Assembly (NCBI GenBank): GCA_030041215.1
Contig: JASHOH010000050.1
Coordinates: 1 to 56,869, forward strand
Length of the DNA stretch: 56,869 nucleotides
Direction: 5' to 3'
DNA from: Candidatus Sulfotelmatobacter sp.
GTDB taxonomy: Bacteria; Acidobacteriota; Terriglobia; Terriglobales; Acidobacteriaceae
Under the pieces are notes generated by a model. The model had not been told where the DNA came from, did no database searches, and saw nothing but the letters and a program-made list of their open reading frames with translations. Positions 33,950 to 47,075 of this stretch are shown piece by piece. The stretch's first letter is position 1; each line of letters begins with the position of its first letter. A program made the translations under genes and the position numbers.

Positions 33950-34552
33950 TTACGGTTTCTTCGGCGTCAGATCGCAGGCCTGCCTTATTTCTCCCAGGTT
34001 CACACCAGCAGGCGAAAACTCGGCGATGGAATACCCGCTCCGCGTCTTCACTTCGATGTTGAACACCTGTGCTCCGAGTGCCCCGCGCACCGTGCCCTTA
34101 TCCATCTCGAGGAATCGTCCTCGCACCCAGTTCCAGCCTTTGTGGTCATGGTATCCGTCAATGCGCACCATCACTTCCATTTTCGGCTGCCCCCAGAAAC
34201 CCGGATAATCCGGTCGTCCCAGCCGACCACCCATGCTGAAATCGGCGTGCTCGTATTTTCCGTTACTGCAGAAGAGCTCAATACGCGGCTTGTAGTCGGG
34301 ATCTTCCTTAAAATAATTGTTAGCCACCAGTTCAAATCGGACCTTCTTGGCCCCGGTCATCTTATCTTCCGAGCGGAACTCCATCCAGTTGCCGCCGGCG
34401 CTGACGCCATCCTGCTCACCCTGATATGGGCTCATCGCGCCCTGCTGGGCAAACGCCGAGATGGCCGCGCTAAGCACGAAAAAAGTGCCGAAGGCGGCCC
34501 AAACAGCTAATAGATAAGAAATTTTGAATTGAAACGAGCGCAATGCGTTCAA
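33950..34552 (-). CDS. Secreted protein of unknown function, weakly like VasI-type proteins
   Basis: 200 residues. A signal peptide (hydrophobic 12-34) is cleaved about after ISAFA. The mature part is one domain of about 160 residues. It has a pair of cysteines (RIELFCSNGKYE and the C-terminal RQACDLTPKK) and the central strands MEVMVRIDGYHDHKGWNW and GRFLEMDKGTVRGALGA. The order W..F, CxxGK, V.VR.D, G...A.F.P.G, ..C faintly resembles type VI-associated VasI proteins, but no type VI genes are nearby and I do not assert it. It is followed downstream by a terminator hairpin, and upstream by two other small secreted proteins on the same strand. Confidence 0.75.
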   Translation of the reverse strand: MNALRSFQFKISYLLAVWAAFGTFFVLSAAISAFAQQGAMSPYQGEQDGVSAGGNWMEFRSEDKMTGAKKVRFELVANNYFKEDPDYKPRIELFCSNGKYEHADFSMGGRLGRPDYPGFWGQPKMEVMVRIDGYHDHKGWNWVRGRFLEMDKGTVRGALGAQVFNIEVKTRSGYSIAEFSPAGVNLGEIRQACDLTPKKP

Positions 34553-34636
34553 GGTCTTCCTCCATGCACCATTTCTATCTCATTCAACCCGGCCGCCAGC
34601 CAAAAGTTGTACCGTGACAATTCTTTACGATGCAGC

Positions 34637-35005
34637 TCACGGATTCTGGATCTTTAGATCGATATATACCTGGGACCGATCATCAAACTGGCTCAGCGAC
34701 CGGGTATCGCTCTTATGGCCGTTGTGTTGCGCATAGACTTCGTAGTCCACATTGGAAAGGCCTGGGAAACGATAAAGCCCATCCTGCCCAACAATGTAGG
34801 TTTTTACCGCGTGGGTACGCGTATTGGTCAGGTAAACGACCGCATTGACCACCGGGTTGTCATGCTGATCGAGCACCTTGCCGTAGAGAAGCCGCCCCTG
34901 CTGTTTTTCCTTTTTGTCAGCAGCAGCATGGGCCACAACCGACATGGCGAGAAGAAGCGCAGCAGCGACAAAGAATACGTCTTTGCAGCTTGATCTAGGC
35001 ATCAT
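34637..35005 (-). CDS. Small secreted carboxypeptidase-regulatory-like domain protein
   Basis: 122 residues. A signal peptide (MMPRSSCKDVFFVAAALLLA... cleaved near AHAA) is followed by one transthyretin-like beta-sandwich of about 85 residues: LLYGKVLDQHDNPVVNAVVY, then GLYRFPGLSNVDYEVYAQ, ending VYIDLKIQ. Single-domain proteins of this type are frequent in acidobacteria and usually have no assigned function; the fold is often used for binding at the cell surface. It lies 34 bases after the next gene upstream (35040-35498), which encodes a related domain, so the two are likely co-transcribed. Confidence 0.82.
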   Translation of the reverse strand: MMPRSSCKDVFFVAAALLLAMSVVAHAAADKKEKQQGRLLYGKVLDQHDNPVVNAVVYLTNTRTHAVKTYIVGQDGLYRFPGLSNVDYEVYAQHNGHKSDTRSLSQFDDRSQVYIDLKIQNP

Positions 35006-35039
35006 GAAAGCACTGCTCTGCTCTTACCGAATTAAAAGT

Positions 35040-35498
35040 CTATTGCGCGAGGTGCAAGCCGATGTCCACCCGCTCATCGTAATCTATATGGACGTTGACC
35101 TCTTCCGCTAGATGGAGCGGATGACCATCGGCGGTCTTTACTCCCTTTAGATTGGCCCCCACCACGTAATCCGCCTTACCTGCCGCCACGCGTTGCGCAA
35201 ATTCGCCGGCATGATCCGAATACAACTCCCATTCCGGCTTTTTCTTGGGCAGTTGCCGGATTGTCACCTTGATCCCGTATACGGGACGATTGTCCGGCCC
35301 CCAGACGGTCCCAAAAATAAGAGCATAGGGATCAGTCGGTTTCAGCTTTTTCGTGGCGGGAATCGCATTGGCTTTTGCCAGGCGCAGACCGGGCGCTAGG
35401 ACAAGAAAAACCAACAGCAGTAACAGAACTGGACGGACCAACCGAGAAGCGCGAGAAACCCTAGGTGTCCTCACCGTCTTCGCTTTCCAGCTCTTCAT
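35040..35498 (-). CDS. Secreted carboxypeptidase-regulatory-like protein
   Basis: 152 residues. A basic N-terminus and a strong hydrophobic segment (about 22-38, LVRPVLLLLLVFLVLAPGL) act as signal peptide or anchor. The domain begins ALIFGTVWGPDNRPVYGIKV and runs through SDHAGEFAQRVAAGKADYVV to VDIGLHLAQ, a divergent relative of the neighbouring 34637-35005 product. Its ATG lies 38 bases inside the 3' end of the zinc-ribbon gene at 35461-35658, in another frame. Either translation is coupled or the true start is slightly downstream. Function unknown. Confidence 0.75.
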   Translation of the reverse strand: MKSWKAKTVRTPRVSRASRLVRPVLLLLLVFLVLAPGLRLAKANAIPATKKLKPTDPYALIFGTVWGPDNRPVYGIKVTIRQLPKKKPEWELYSDHAGEFAQRVAAGKADYVVGANLKGVKTADGHPLHLAEEVNVHIDYDERVDIGLHLAQ

Positions 35499-35658
35499 CC
35501 TCGTCGACGTAGCCTTGCTCGATTGCCTTCAGCTCCAGCGGATTGGTGGTCACCACTTCAAATTCCATGCCGCATTCCGGGCAGGAAACCACTTCACCCT
35601 CGTCGACTTCGTCGTCATCCACATCCAAATCGGTTTCGCATTCCGGACAAAGAACCAT
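35461..35658 (-). CDS. LysW-like small acidic zinc-ribbon protein
   Basis: 65 residues. Two CPEC motifs (C4/C7 and C26/C29) in CPECETDLDVDDDEVDEGE and VVSCPECGMEFEV define a zinc ribbon of the LysW type. LysW acts as an amino-group carrier, attaching substrates to its C-terminal glutamate in an EDWGE tail. Here the long acidic tail ends ESEDGEDT and that tail motif is absent. No lysine or arginine biosynthesis genes are nearby. It may therefore be a structural zinc protein or a diverged carrier. It is first in a minus-strand group with two small secreted proteins. Confidence 0.8.
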   Translation of the reverse strand: MVLCPECETDLDVDDDEVDEGEVVSCPECGMEFEVVTTNPLELKAIEQGYVDEDEELESEDGEDT

Positions 35659-35894
35659 GACTCCTAATTTCCTCCACTAACGTTTGAAGACGTTTCGCCA
35701 GTACCCGTTCTTAGATACCGCTGTTAATATTTAGATTCTCTTCGGGAAAAAGGTCAAGGGGTGAATGCCGTAGGGCCTTGACGACGAAATTCGCTCCCGA
35801 GCGTCCTTGGCTTCTTTCGCTTTTTTGCTTCTCCGCATTTATATTCGCATATGTCCCGAAAAGTCAGGGGTGCCGAGCGGCCTTCTTTTTTGGC

Positions 35895-38183
35895 ATGGAA
35901 GAAGTAATTCACAATCCAACTGCGGTTTTGCTATTGTTTGCCGTATGTACCCTCCTCATCTGGCTGGTGTACCGGCTGTTTCGCCTCTATGATCAAAAGC
36001 GGCCGCACGGCGTCGGATGGCTCCGCAGTCTTGAACTCGATCCTCAAACTCTGGGCGGCTTCCGCTATTCTTCCCTGGCGCTGATCAGCCTGCTCTCGCT
36101 ATTTCTCGAAATGATGATGATCCGTTGGATCTCATCCGAAATTCGCGTATTCGCTTATTTCAAAAACCTTGTTCTGGTGGCCTGCTTCCTGGGCTTCGGG
36201 CTGGGCTGTTATTTCTGCCGCCGCCGCGTGCAATTGCTCGCCTTGATCGCCCCGCTGCTGGTTCTGACGATCATTCTAAAGACACCGCTGTCTCCTTTGC
36301 GCCTGGTCATCGCGGCTCTGCCCGAAATGCTTGGCGGCGCTACCCAGGTCCATATTTGGGGCGTACCTTCTTTGCCTACAAGTTGGCCGGGCACCTTGCT
36401 CGCTTTGGCGGTCATGGTTCCACTTTTTGCCGTGATTGCAATGGCTTTCGTCCCGGCTGGACAGTTGGTCGGCTGGTATTTGGAGAAAGCTCCGAACGGT
36501 GTAACTGCATACAGTGTGAACGTACTGGCCAGCCTGGCCGGAATTGCCGCTTACACCCTGCTCTGCTTTCTTTATCAGCCGCCGGCCATCTGGATGCTTG
36601 TGGCCGGAGTGCTCGCCGTTCTAACTTTCCGCCGGATGCCGCGGGCGCGATGGCTTCTGGGCGCGAGTTTTCTTGCCTGTGTGCTTCTTCTCAACATTCG
36701 CGACCATCCCCAGTTCAGCACCTACTGGTCGCTCTATCAGAAACTCGACCTTCGCCCGAACTATGACAAAGATGGCCGCGTCGCCACATACACACTGAAT
36801 ACGAATGACACGTGGTATCAGAAAATCGTCAATCTCTCGCCGGAATTTGTGCAATCTCATCCCCAGGAATTTCGCGAACTTCCAGCCGAGTGGCGTGCCT
36901 ACAACCTGCCCTACCACTTTTATTCCGCCCCACCCTCGGTATTAGTGCTGGGCGCGGGCATGGGCAATGATGTTGCTGCTGCCCTGCGTAATGGCGCGGG
37001 CCGCGTCGTCGCCGTCGAGATTGATCCGCTGATTCTGAAATTGGGGCGCAACCTGCACTTCGAACATCCCTATCAATCTCCGCGCACGCATGTCGTTCTG
37101 GACGATGCCCGCAGTTATATCCAGAACACGAATGACCGTTTCGATCTCATTGTCTTTTCCCTGCTCGACTCGCACACGACCGCCTCGTATTTTTCCAACA
37201 TTCGAATCGATAATTTCGTATACACCCGTGAGGCGTTGGCGCGCGCACGCCAACTTCTGAAGCCCGACGGTCTGTTCGTTGTAAAGTTTCAAGTCGACAA
37301 CCCCTGGATTGCCGGCCGCCTCGACCGCCTCATGAAGACCACGTTCGGCGAGGCACCGGTCCGTTTTCGGACCGATACATTTTCCTTTGACACGCCAGGC
37401 ACGTTCGTCATCAGCGGGTCGCGCGAGCGCATCGCTCAGGCGATGGCTAAGGTCGACCTCGCTGCTTTCGTTCGTGACCATCCCGGCTTCCCACTTGAGC
37501 AGGCCAGTCTTACTACAGACGATTGGCCTTACTTCTATCAGCATGAGCCCGGCTTGCCGATCAGCGTTATCCTCATCTCGATCGCAGTGTTGCTGACGTT
37601 TGGCTGGTTCGTACGGCAAGCCGGCCCGATTCTGAGCAACGGGGACCTTCATTTCCTGCTGCTGGGCGCGGGTTTCATGCTGTTGGAGGCGCAAATTGTG
37701 AGCCGAATGGCGCTGCTGTTCGGAACGACCTGGCTGGCGAATTCTATTGTGGTATCTGGACTGCTCTGCCTGATCGTCGCCGCCAACATCTTCTACCAGC
37801 AGCTCCGTCCAATTCGAGTGATGTGGGCCTACGCTGGTCTGTTCGCCTCTCTTCTGGTTTCATTGGCTATACCGCCGGAAAAGTTGTTTTTCGAATCGTT
37901 GGCCGTGCGGGCGTTAGTATCGATGATTGTGTTTTGCCTGCCTGTTTTCTTTGCCGGCTTGATCTTTATCTCCAGCTTTGCCAAGGCCAATTTCCAGGGA
38001 GGTGCGTTAGGTGCGAATCTGTTCGGATCGTTGGCTGGGGGGCTGCTCGAATCGCTCTCGATGTGGTTTGGATTGAAGTCCCTGATCGTGCTTGCGGCGG
38101 TTATCTACGCCGCTTCTGCCTTGGCCCTTGCTTGGCGCCCGCAAGCAGTCCAAATCCTTGCGGAAGAACGAAACCCTGCGTGA
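35895..38183 (+). CDS. Membrane protein with a spermidine-synthase-like methyltransferase-fold domain
   Basis: 762 residues from the ATG at 35895; a TTG at 35778 preceded by AGGG would add 39 residues but reads through AT-rich, promoter-like sequence. Hydrophobic helices fill about 10-290. A soluble Rossmann-fold domain follows (about 350-560) with VLVLGAGMGNDVAAAL, the acidic ribose-binding EIDPLIL and the LDDARSYIQ segment. Then come at least six more helices. This is the architecture of membrane-embedded spermidine-synthase homologues. Whether it makes polyamine is doubtful: the domain is known in many non-polyamine contexts. It stands alone between the zinc-ribbon group and a rhomboid gene. 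Confidence 0.8.
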   Translation: MEEVIHNPTAVLLLFAVCTLLIWLVYRLFRLYDQKRPHGVGWLRSLELDPQTLGGFRYSSLALISLLSLFLEMMMIRWISSEIRVFAYFKNLVLVACFLGFGLGCYFCRRRVQLLALIAPLLVLTIILKTPLSPLRLVIAALPEMLGGATQVHIWGVPSLPTSWPGTLLALAVMVPLFAVIAMAFVPAGQLVGWYLEKAPNGVTAYSVNVLASLAGIAAYTLLCFLYQPPAIWMLVAGVLAVLTFRRMPRARWLLGASFLACVLLLNIRDHPQFSTYWSLYQKLDLRPNYDKDGRVATYTLNTNDTWYQKIVNLSPEFVQSHPQEFRELPAEWRAYNLPYHFYSAPPSVLVLGAGMGNDVAAALRNGAGRVVAVEIDPLILKLGRNLHFEHPYQSPRTHVVLDDARSYIQNTNDRFDLIVFSLLDSHTTASYFSNIRIDNFVYTREALARARQLLKPDGLFVVKFQVDNPWIAGRLDRLMKTTFGEAPVRFRTDTFSFDTPGTFVISGSRERIAQAMAKVDLAAFVRDHPGFPLEQASLTTDDWPYFYQHEPGLPISVILISIAVLLTFGWFVRQAGPILSNGDLHFLLLGAGFMLLEAQIVSRMALLFGTTWLANSIVVSGLLCLIVAANIFYQQLRPIRVMWAYAGLFASLLVSLAIPPEKLFFESLAVRALVSMIVFCLPVFFAGLIFISSFAKANFQGGALGANLFGSLAGGLLESLSMWFGLKSLIVLAAVIYAASALALAWRPQAVQILAEERNPA

Positions 38184-38347
38184 TGTCCAGCCCACCCCGG
38201 CCTGCCGCAACAACTCTGAAACTTTCCAGCGAGTGATGTCATCGTAAGTGTCGGTGAGGCCGACAAGGTCTGCCGGTGGTGCACACCTCTGTTAGCAACG
38301 CGACGGCGGCGCTACAATGAGTAATCTGCCATGAGGAGGTTTGTTTC

Positions 38348-39184
38348 TTGCGCGGACGTGAAATGACGTTGAGCTTCCCGCCGTTTACCCCGGCGGTGAC
38401 TTGGCTGCTAGGCATCAATACAGCAGTCTATCTGTTTCTCGCCGCGTTCGGTTCCCGCGACGTTGTCGAGTGGGTATACGCCTACCTTGGCCTCGTTCCA
38501 CGGATGGTGGTGTTCCACTTCGCCATCTGGCAGATCATCACCTACAGCTTCATTCACTTCAACTTCTGGCACTGGTTCGGAAATATGCTGGGCATCTGGA
38601 TGTTCGGCGCCAGCTTCGAAGGCTTCTGGGGGACGCGGCGTTTTCTTGAATTATTTTTTTACGGCGTCATAGGCGCAGCGCTGACTACGATCATCTTTGG
38701 ATTCGCCCATATCCTGAGCAGCCCCAACACCGTGACGATCGGCGCTTCCGGCGGTGTGTTTGCCATTCTGATGGCATTTGGAATGGTCTTCGGCGAGAAC
38801 GAAATCATGATGATTCCGTTCCCGTTCCTGATTAAGGCGAAATATTTTGTATTGATCCTTATTGTCGTTACTGTAGCTTTCGCCATCGGCGACAGGGGCG
38901 GAGTAGCCTATCTTGCCCACCTTGGCGGATTATTGTCCGGCTATCTGTACGTGAAATTCGCACCGCGGCGCGGACAGGCAGGCCGGTTCTCGCTATCGGA
39001 GTGGTACTACGGGCTGAACAATTCTTATTACCGCTGGAAGCGCCGCCGCGCTGCCAGAAAATTTGAAGTCTATATGCGACGCCACGACCGCGACATTCAC
39101 TTCGACGAGCACGGCAACTACATCCCGCCAGATGACGATCCCCGTAAAGGCAACGGCGGCAGCAAGTCCGGCTGGGTAAACTAG
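38348..39184 (+). CDS. Rhomboid family intramembrane protease with basic C-terminal tail
   Basis: 278 residues from a TTG at 38348. GAGGAGG stands 8 bases before the TTG, which makes this start better than the in-frame ATG at 38363. Six helices are predicted. The nucleophile is S134 in TIGASGGVFAIL and the partner H191 in AYLAHLGGLLSG; FNFWHWFGNM replaces the usual HxxxxHxxxN helix, still with an Asn. A cytoplasmic tail of about 75 residues (YYRWKRRRAARKFEVYMRR onward, then acidic DEHGNYIPPDDDP) is unusual in length. Substrates are unknown. It is the second rhomboid in the window. Confidence 0.92.
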   Translation: MRGREMTLSFPPFTPAVTWLLGINTAVYLFLAAFGSRDVVEWVYAYLGLVPRMVVFHFAIWQIITYSFIHFNFWHWFGNMLGIWMFGASFEGFWGTRRFLELFFYGVIGAALTTIIFGFAHILSSPNTVTIGASGGVFAILMAFGMVFGENEIMMIPFPFLIKAKYFVLILIVVTVAFAIGDRGGVAYLAHLGGLLSGYLYVKFAPRRGQAGRFSLSEWYYGLNNSYYRWKRRRAARKFEVYMRRHDRDIHFDEHGNYIPPDDDPRKGNGGSKSGWVN

Positions 39185-39195
39185 CTGCGCCGAGG

Positions 39196-39876
39196 TCAGA
39201 AGAACTTCTGAAACTCGGCCAGCACCGTAGCCGGCAAGTCGTCCCGCCACGACTTGCCTTTGAAGCCAAGATCGTGACCGACTCCATCCACGGTCAACAG
39301 TCTCGTCTTGCCCGGAATTAATTTCATCGCCTGCTCGATTTCGGCAATGCTGCCAAAGGGATCGCGCGTCCCTTCCACAAACAGTGTCGGCGTGTGCAGA
39401 TCAAACAAATGCTGGGTTCGGAGTTGATCGGGTTTGCCCGGAGGGTGTAGCGGATACGAGAGCAACATCAACCCAGCAGCCACGGAAGCGGAGCCTTCCG
39501 TTTGCTCCGCACAAACAATACTGGCCTGGCGTCCACCATAAGATTGGCCGCTAATAAATAGCCGCCCACGCGCCAGACTCTTCATTGCAGAGAGCGCATT
39601 TCTCAGCCCCGCCCGATCGCGCTTGCCGTCATGCGGTCCGGGAGGTCCGTAAGGACGGTCCTGCCGATACGGCAAGTCACAGCGCAGCACCGTAAACCCC
39701 GCCCCGCAAAATGCCTCCGCCAGAGCGACCAGCAAGGCCGCATTGCAATTCCCGCTCGCGCCATGAGTCAAAACCATGCCATCGCCATTGCCGCGCACTG
39801 GCCGATGCAGCCGTCCGCGCACAAAGGGATCGACCATAATGTCGGTGAATACTTCGGGGCTAGCGCAGCTAGACAT
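39196..39876 (-). CDS. Alpha/beta hydrolase of the Tex30/KANL3-like type
   Basis: 226 residues. The nucleophile elbow GQSYGGRQ has S112, the acid D172 is in VEGTRDPFGS, and H201 is in DGVGHDLGF, so the full catalytic triad is present. The N-terminal VLTHGASGN gives the oxyanion region. No signal peptide is seen, so it is cytoplasmic. The family is related to dienelactone hydrolases, but most members have no known substrate. It is convergent with the rhomboid gene, with only 11 bases between stops, and is followed upstream by an ABM-like gene on the same strand. Confidence 0.88.
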   Translation of the reverse strand: MSSCASPEVFTDIMVDPFVRGRLHRPVRGNGDGMVLTHGASGNCNAALLVALAEAFCGAGFTVLRCDLPYRQDRPYGPPGPHDGKRDRAGLRNALSAMKSLARGRLFISGQSYGGRQASIVCAEQTEGSASVAAGLMLLSYPLHPPGKPDQLRTQHLFDLHTPTLFVEGTRDPFGSIAEIEQAMKLIPGKTRLLTVDGVGHDLGFKGKSWRDDLPATVLAEFQKFF

Positions 39877-39967
39877 AGACCCTGGATTTTCTCAAGAGGG
39901 AAGGCTTCACTTCAACGTTCTCAGGCCAGCACTTCATATCACGCTCGGGACTTCGCGACTGTAACTG

Positions 39968-40261
39968 CTAAGACAGTTCGACAGTCTCTAACTTCTCATA
40001 CACCTTCAGCGTTCGAATCTCATTTCCCAACTTCGCCCAGCACCGAAGCAGTTCAGGATCTTCCATCGCGGTTTGCCGCGCCTCCTCGGAATTCCAATAC
40101 CGTAATAGCAAATATTCCGAGTCGGTGGTGCGATACAGAAGATCGCGTCCATATCTCTTGCTCGAAATGAGTACGCCGAGCTCGCGCAGGGTGTCGAGTG
40201 ATGCGGCCTCCATTCCAGGCAAAGGCCGCCAGATCGCGACTGATAGAAATTCCTGGGACAT
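39968..40261 (-). CDS. Small ABM-like (dimeric alpha-beta barrel) protein
   Basis: 97 residues, compatible with the antibiotic-biosynthesis-monooxygenase/ferredoxin-like dimeric barrel: MSQEFLSVAIWRPLPGMEAA, then YLLLRYWNSEEARQTAMEDP and a helix-strand ending YEKLETVEL. Such proteins include monooxygenases and heme-degrading enzymes, but also many with no known reaction; no catalytic residues can be assigned. It begins 9 bases after the pyruvate kinase stop codon, so it is probably co-transcribed with pyk and the upstream BrkB/YihY gene. Confidence 0.7.
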   Translation of the reverse strand: MSQEFLSVAIWRPLPGMEAASLDTLRELGVLISSKRYGRDLLYRTTDSEYLLLRYWNSEEARQTAMEDPELLRCWAKLGNEIRTLKVYEKLETVELS

Positions 40262-40270
40262 TGCCTGCGA

Positions 40271-41767
40271 TTATAGCCTCTGTTTCATGGCCGCGCGCTT
40301 ACGCGTTCGCCGGGAACTCGCCTCAGCGCCACTCGACACGACCGTGTGCAGGCGCATGAAGTTGGTTGAGCCGGAAGCCTGGCGGGTTCCGGCGACAACT
40401 CCCAAGACGTCGCCGTTGTTTATCAATCCGCGGCTGAGCAGTTCCTGTTGGGCCACGCTGACCATATGTTCGGCAGAAAGTGCCTGCCCGCATCTCATCG
40501 GATGAACACCCCAATACAGGTTCGCGCGCCGCGCCACTTTCGCGACTGGAGTAAACGCATAAATGGGAGCATGCGGCCGGTATTTCGAAATCATGCGGGC
40601 CGTATTGCCGGTCTCAGTGAACACAGCAATCGCTCCCATGGGCAGGTCTTCGGCGGCATGGGCGATCGACTCGCAAATGGTTTCAGCAATGGAAAGCGCA
40701 TGGCGGTCGCGGCGGCGTCGCTGCGTGAATTCCGTCATGTTGCTTTCGGCCTCCACAACGATGCGCGCCATCATCGCGACGGCCTCCCGGGGATAGCGCC
40801 CGCTCGCAGTTTCCGCCGAAAGCATCACCGCGTCCGTGCCGTCGAAAATCGCATTGGCCACATCACTGGCTTCAGCACGCGTAGGGCGTGGATTTTCGAT
40901 CATCGACTCCAGCATCTGCGTAGCTGTAATCACTGGCTTCCGCCACTGCGCGGCGCGATGGATCACATGCTTCTGGATCATCGGGACTTTCTCCAGCGGC
41001 ACCTCTACGCCAAGATCGCCGCGCGCCACCATCACTCCATCGGCAGCCTCGAGAATCTCTTCAAGATGGTCGATAGCCTGCGGCTTCTCGAGTTTCGCGA
41101 TCAGAGGCACGCCAGCACCGCCGTTGCTCGCAATTCGCCGCACCATGTTCACGTCGGACGCCGAGCGCACAAACGACAGCGCAACCGCATCCACGCCGTG
41201 CTCCAGGCCGAATTCGAGGTCTTTGCGGTCCTTTTCAGTGAGCGCAGGAATCGATAGTGCCGTGCCTGGCAGATTGATCCCCTGATGCTCGCCGAGCATC
41301 CCGCCATTGAGCACTTCGCAAACCACATCTTTGCCACGCACTGTCTGAACGCGTAATTCGATCAACCCGTCACGCAAGAGAATTCGTGCACCGGGCGCCA
41401 CTTCACTTGCGAGATCCGGAAACGTGGTCGAAATTCGCGCCGAAGTTCCGCCGATATCGCGCGGGGTGATAATTACCGTCGACCCACTTTTCAATTCGAT
41501 GGGTTGGTGATCTTTCAGCCGCCCTGTGCGGATTTTCGGGCCTTGCAGATCCTGAAGAATGCAAACCGTGCGATTTTCTTTGTGCGCCACTTTGCGCAGG
41601 CGCTCGATGTTGCGGGCATGCTCTTCATGAGTTCCATGAGAAAAATTAAGACGCGCAACATCCATGCCCATGCGCAGCAAGTCGCGCATTGCGGCTTCAG
41701 ACTGAGAGGCCGGGCCGATCGTGCAGATAATTTTGGCGCGGCGCGACCGCACCCTTTCAGCTTCCAT
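40271..41767 (-). CDS. pyk: Pyruvate kinase
   Basis: Final step of glycolysis, phosphoenolpyruvate + ADP to pyruvate + ATP. 498 residues. Signature segments are ICTIGPAS with MDVARLNFSHGT, the active-site lysine stretch PLIAKLEKPQAIDHLEEI, and MVARGDLGVEVPLEKVP. The C-terminal regulatory domain (about 370-475) contains IAVFTETGNTARMISKYRP. The ending is basic (RRTRKRAAMKQRL). It lies 13 bases after the BrkB/YihY gene and 9 before the ABM-like gene, so an operon of three is likely. Allosteric effectors cannot be deduced. Confidence 0.97.
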   Translation of the reverse strand: MEAERVRSRRAKIICTIGPASQSEAAMRDLLRMGMDVARLNFSHGTHEEHARNIERLRKVAHKENRTVCILQDLQGPKIRTGRLKDHQPIELKSGSTVIITPRDIGGTSARISTTFPDLASEVAPGARILLRDGLIELRVQTVRGKDVVCEVLNGGMLGEHQGINLPGTALSIPALTEKDRKDLEFGLEHGVDAVALSFVRSASDVNMVRRIASNGGAGVPLIAKLEKPQAIDHLEEILEAADGVMVARGDLGVEVPLEKVPMIQKHVIHRAAQWRKPVITATQMLESMIENPRPTRAEASDVANAIFDGTDAVMLSAETASGRYPREAVAMMARIVVEAESNMTEFTQRRRRDRHALSIAETICESIAHAAEDLPMGAIAVFTETGNTARMISKYRPHAPIYAFTPVAKVARRANLYWGVHPMRCGQALSAEHMVSVAQQELLSRGLINNGDVLGVVAGTRQASGSTNFMRLHTVVSSGAEASSRRTRKRAAMKQRL

Positions 41768-41780
41768 GACTGTGATTTAA

Positions 41781-42743
41781 TTAGTCTGCTGCTTTCGGGT
41801 TGCTTACGGCGATAAGTTCTTTACCCAACATGGCCCGGGGGAACAGCATGGCATTGAATTCCGCCCCGACGAGAACGACCAGCGAGATCATGTACATCCA
41901 CACCAGCAAAGCAATGGCAGCGCCGAGCGAACCGTAGATGATGCTGTAATCCGCGTAGTGGCGAAGATACCAGCCGAAAAGCAAAGTCGCGGAAAACCAC
42001 AAGCCTGTCGCCAGGCTTGCTCCCGGAAGCACGCTGTGCCATGGCTGTGTTCGCGGAACGGCATTATGGTAGATAAGCGAAATGACAGCGATGCTGGTGA
42101 GAATGGCAATAATCCAGCGGATCACATTCCACATGAGCAGAATATAAGGGCTGAATTCGCGGTCGGTGTAGAACAAGATGTCGCTCTCGATTTTGCTGCC
42201 GAAAGCCACAAGCAGGGTCGCAAAAGTCATTGGCACCAAAGCAAAGATCACCAGCCCGAATGCGATCAGGCGTTCCTTTACCAGGCCCCAAACCTTTGGC
42301 AGCTCATAGCAGCGCCGAAAGCCCTCCATCCACGAGATCATCACGCCAGAGGCTGTCCACAGAGTAATCAGCGAGGCGGTCACAAGCATCCCAAATGGCC
42401 GTTGTGGGGCGCTGCGCAGAAAGTTGAGCGCAGTAGAGGCCCCAGTCGGCAGAATCCGCGACAACGCATAAATGATCTCGCGCATCAGCGGCGCGCCTTT
42501 GCGCCAAGTAGCCAGAACAGAACCCACCACCAGTAGTGAGGGGAAGAAAGTCAGAATCGAAGAGTAGGCCGATGCCTTGGCGATAGAAAAGGCGTCGTGC
42601 TGAAACGCACGCCAAAACGCCAGCCGGAAAAGGCGCAGAAAACGCAGCATCGCTGGCTTTAGCTTAGGGCGTGAAACGACAGGTTGCAACGAGGGAAGTG
42701 GGAAGGGTTCCCGGCTCGGCAATCGTTGTGGGTTTGCGGACAT
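41781..42743 (-). CDS. YihY/BrkB-family integral membrane protein
   Basis: 320 residues with about six hydrophobic helices. Family marks include FHDAFSIAKASAYSSILTFFP in the first helix, IYHNAVPRTQPWHSVLPGA, and YSIIYGSLGAAIALLVWMYM near the end. BrkB-type proteins were once annotated as ribonuclease BN, but that is not supported; their function is not established. It lies 20 bases past the rpoC terminator and so has its own transcription start, with the divergence from rpoC only apparent: it is downstream on the same strand. It heads the pyk operon. Confidence 0.88.
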   Translation of the reverse strand: MSANPQRLPSREPFPLPSLQPVVSRPKLKPAMLRFLRLFRLAFWRAFQHDAFSIAKASAYSSILTFFPSLLVVGSVLATWRKGAPLMREIIYALSRILPTGASTALNFLRSAPQRPFGMLVTASLITLWTASGVMISWMEGFRRCYELPKVWGLVKERLIAFGLVIFALVPMTFATLLVAFGSKIESDILFYTDREFSPYILLMWNVIRWIIAILTSIAVISLIYHNAVPRTQPWHSVLPGASLATGLWFSATLLFGWYLRHYADYSIIYGSLGAAIALLVWMYMISLVVLVGAEFNAMLFPRAMLGKELIAVSNPKAAD

Positions 42744-42763
42744 TATGCTTAGTCGCCTGCTAC

Positions 42764-42791
42764 AAAAATGGGGGCGATCCAGTCGCCCCCA
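42764..42791 (-). terminator. Rho-independent terminator after rpoC
   Basis: On the minus strand: TGGGGGCGA, loop CTGGA, TCGCCCCCA, then TTTTTG. The perfect 9-bp GC-rich stem with a U-tract stands 18 bases after the rpoC stop codon and ends the rpoBC transcript before the BrkB/YihY gene. Confidence 0.88.
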
Positions 42792-42809
42792 CAGTTATTG
42801 TAGCGCGTT

Positions 42810-47027
<4,218 letters not shown>

Positions 47028-47075
47028 GGTGTTCCTCCGCTTCCTGCTCTCGAAAGCACTACTCAGTACCTAGCT

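Noticed and set aside
33950-34552. Type VI secretion component (VasI)
   Set aside because: Only a faint pattern and no other type VI genes in the window; described as unknown secreted protein instead.
38331-38366. ATG at 38331 as the rhomboid start
   Set aside because: It is in a different frame and hits TGA within 12 codons.
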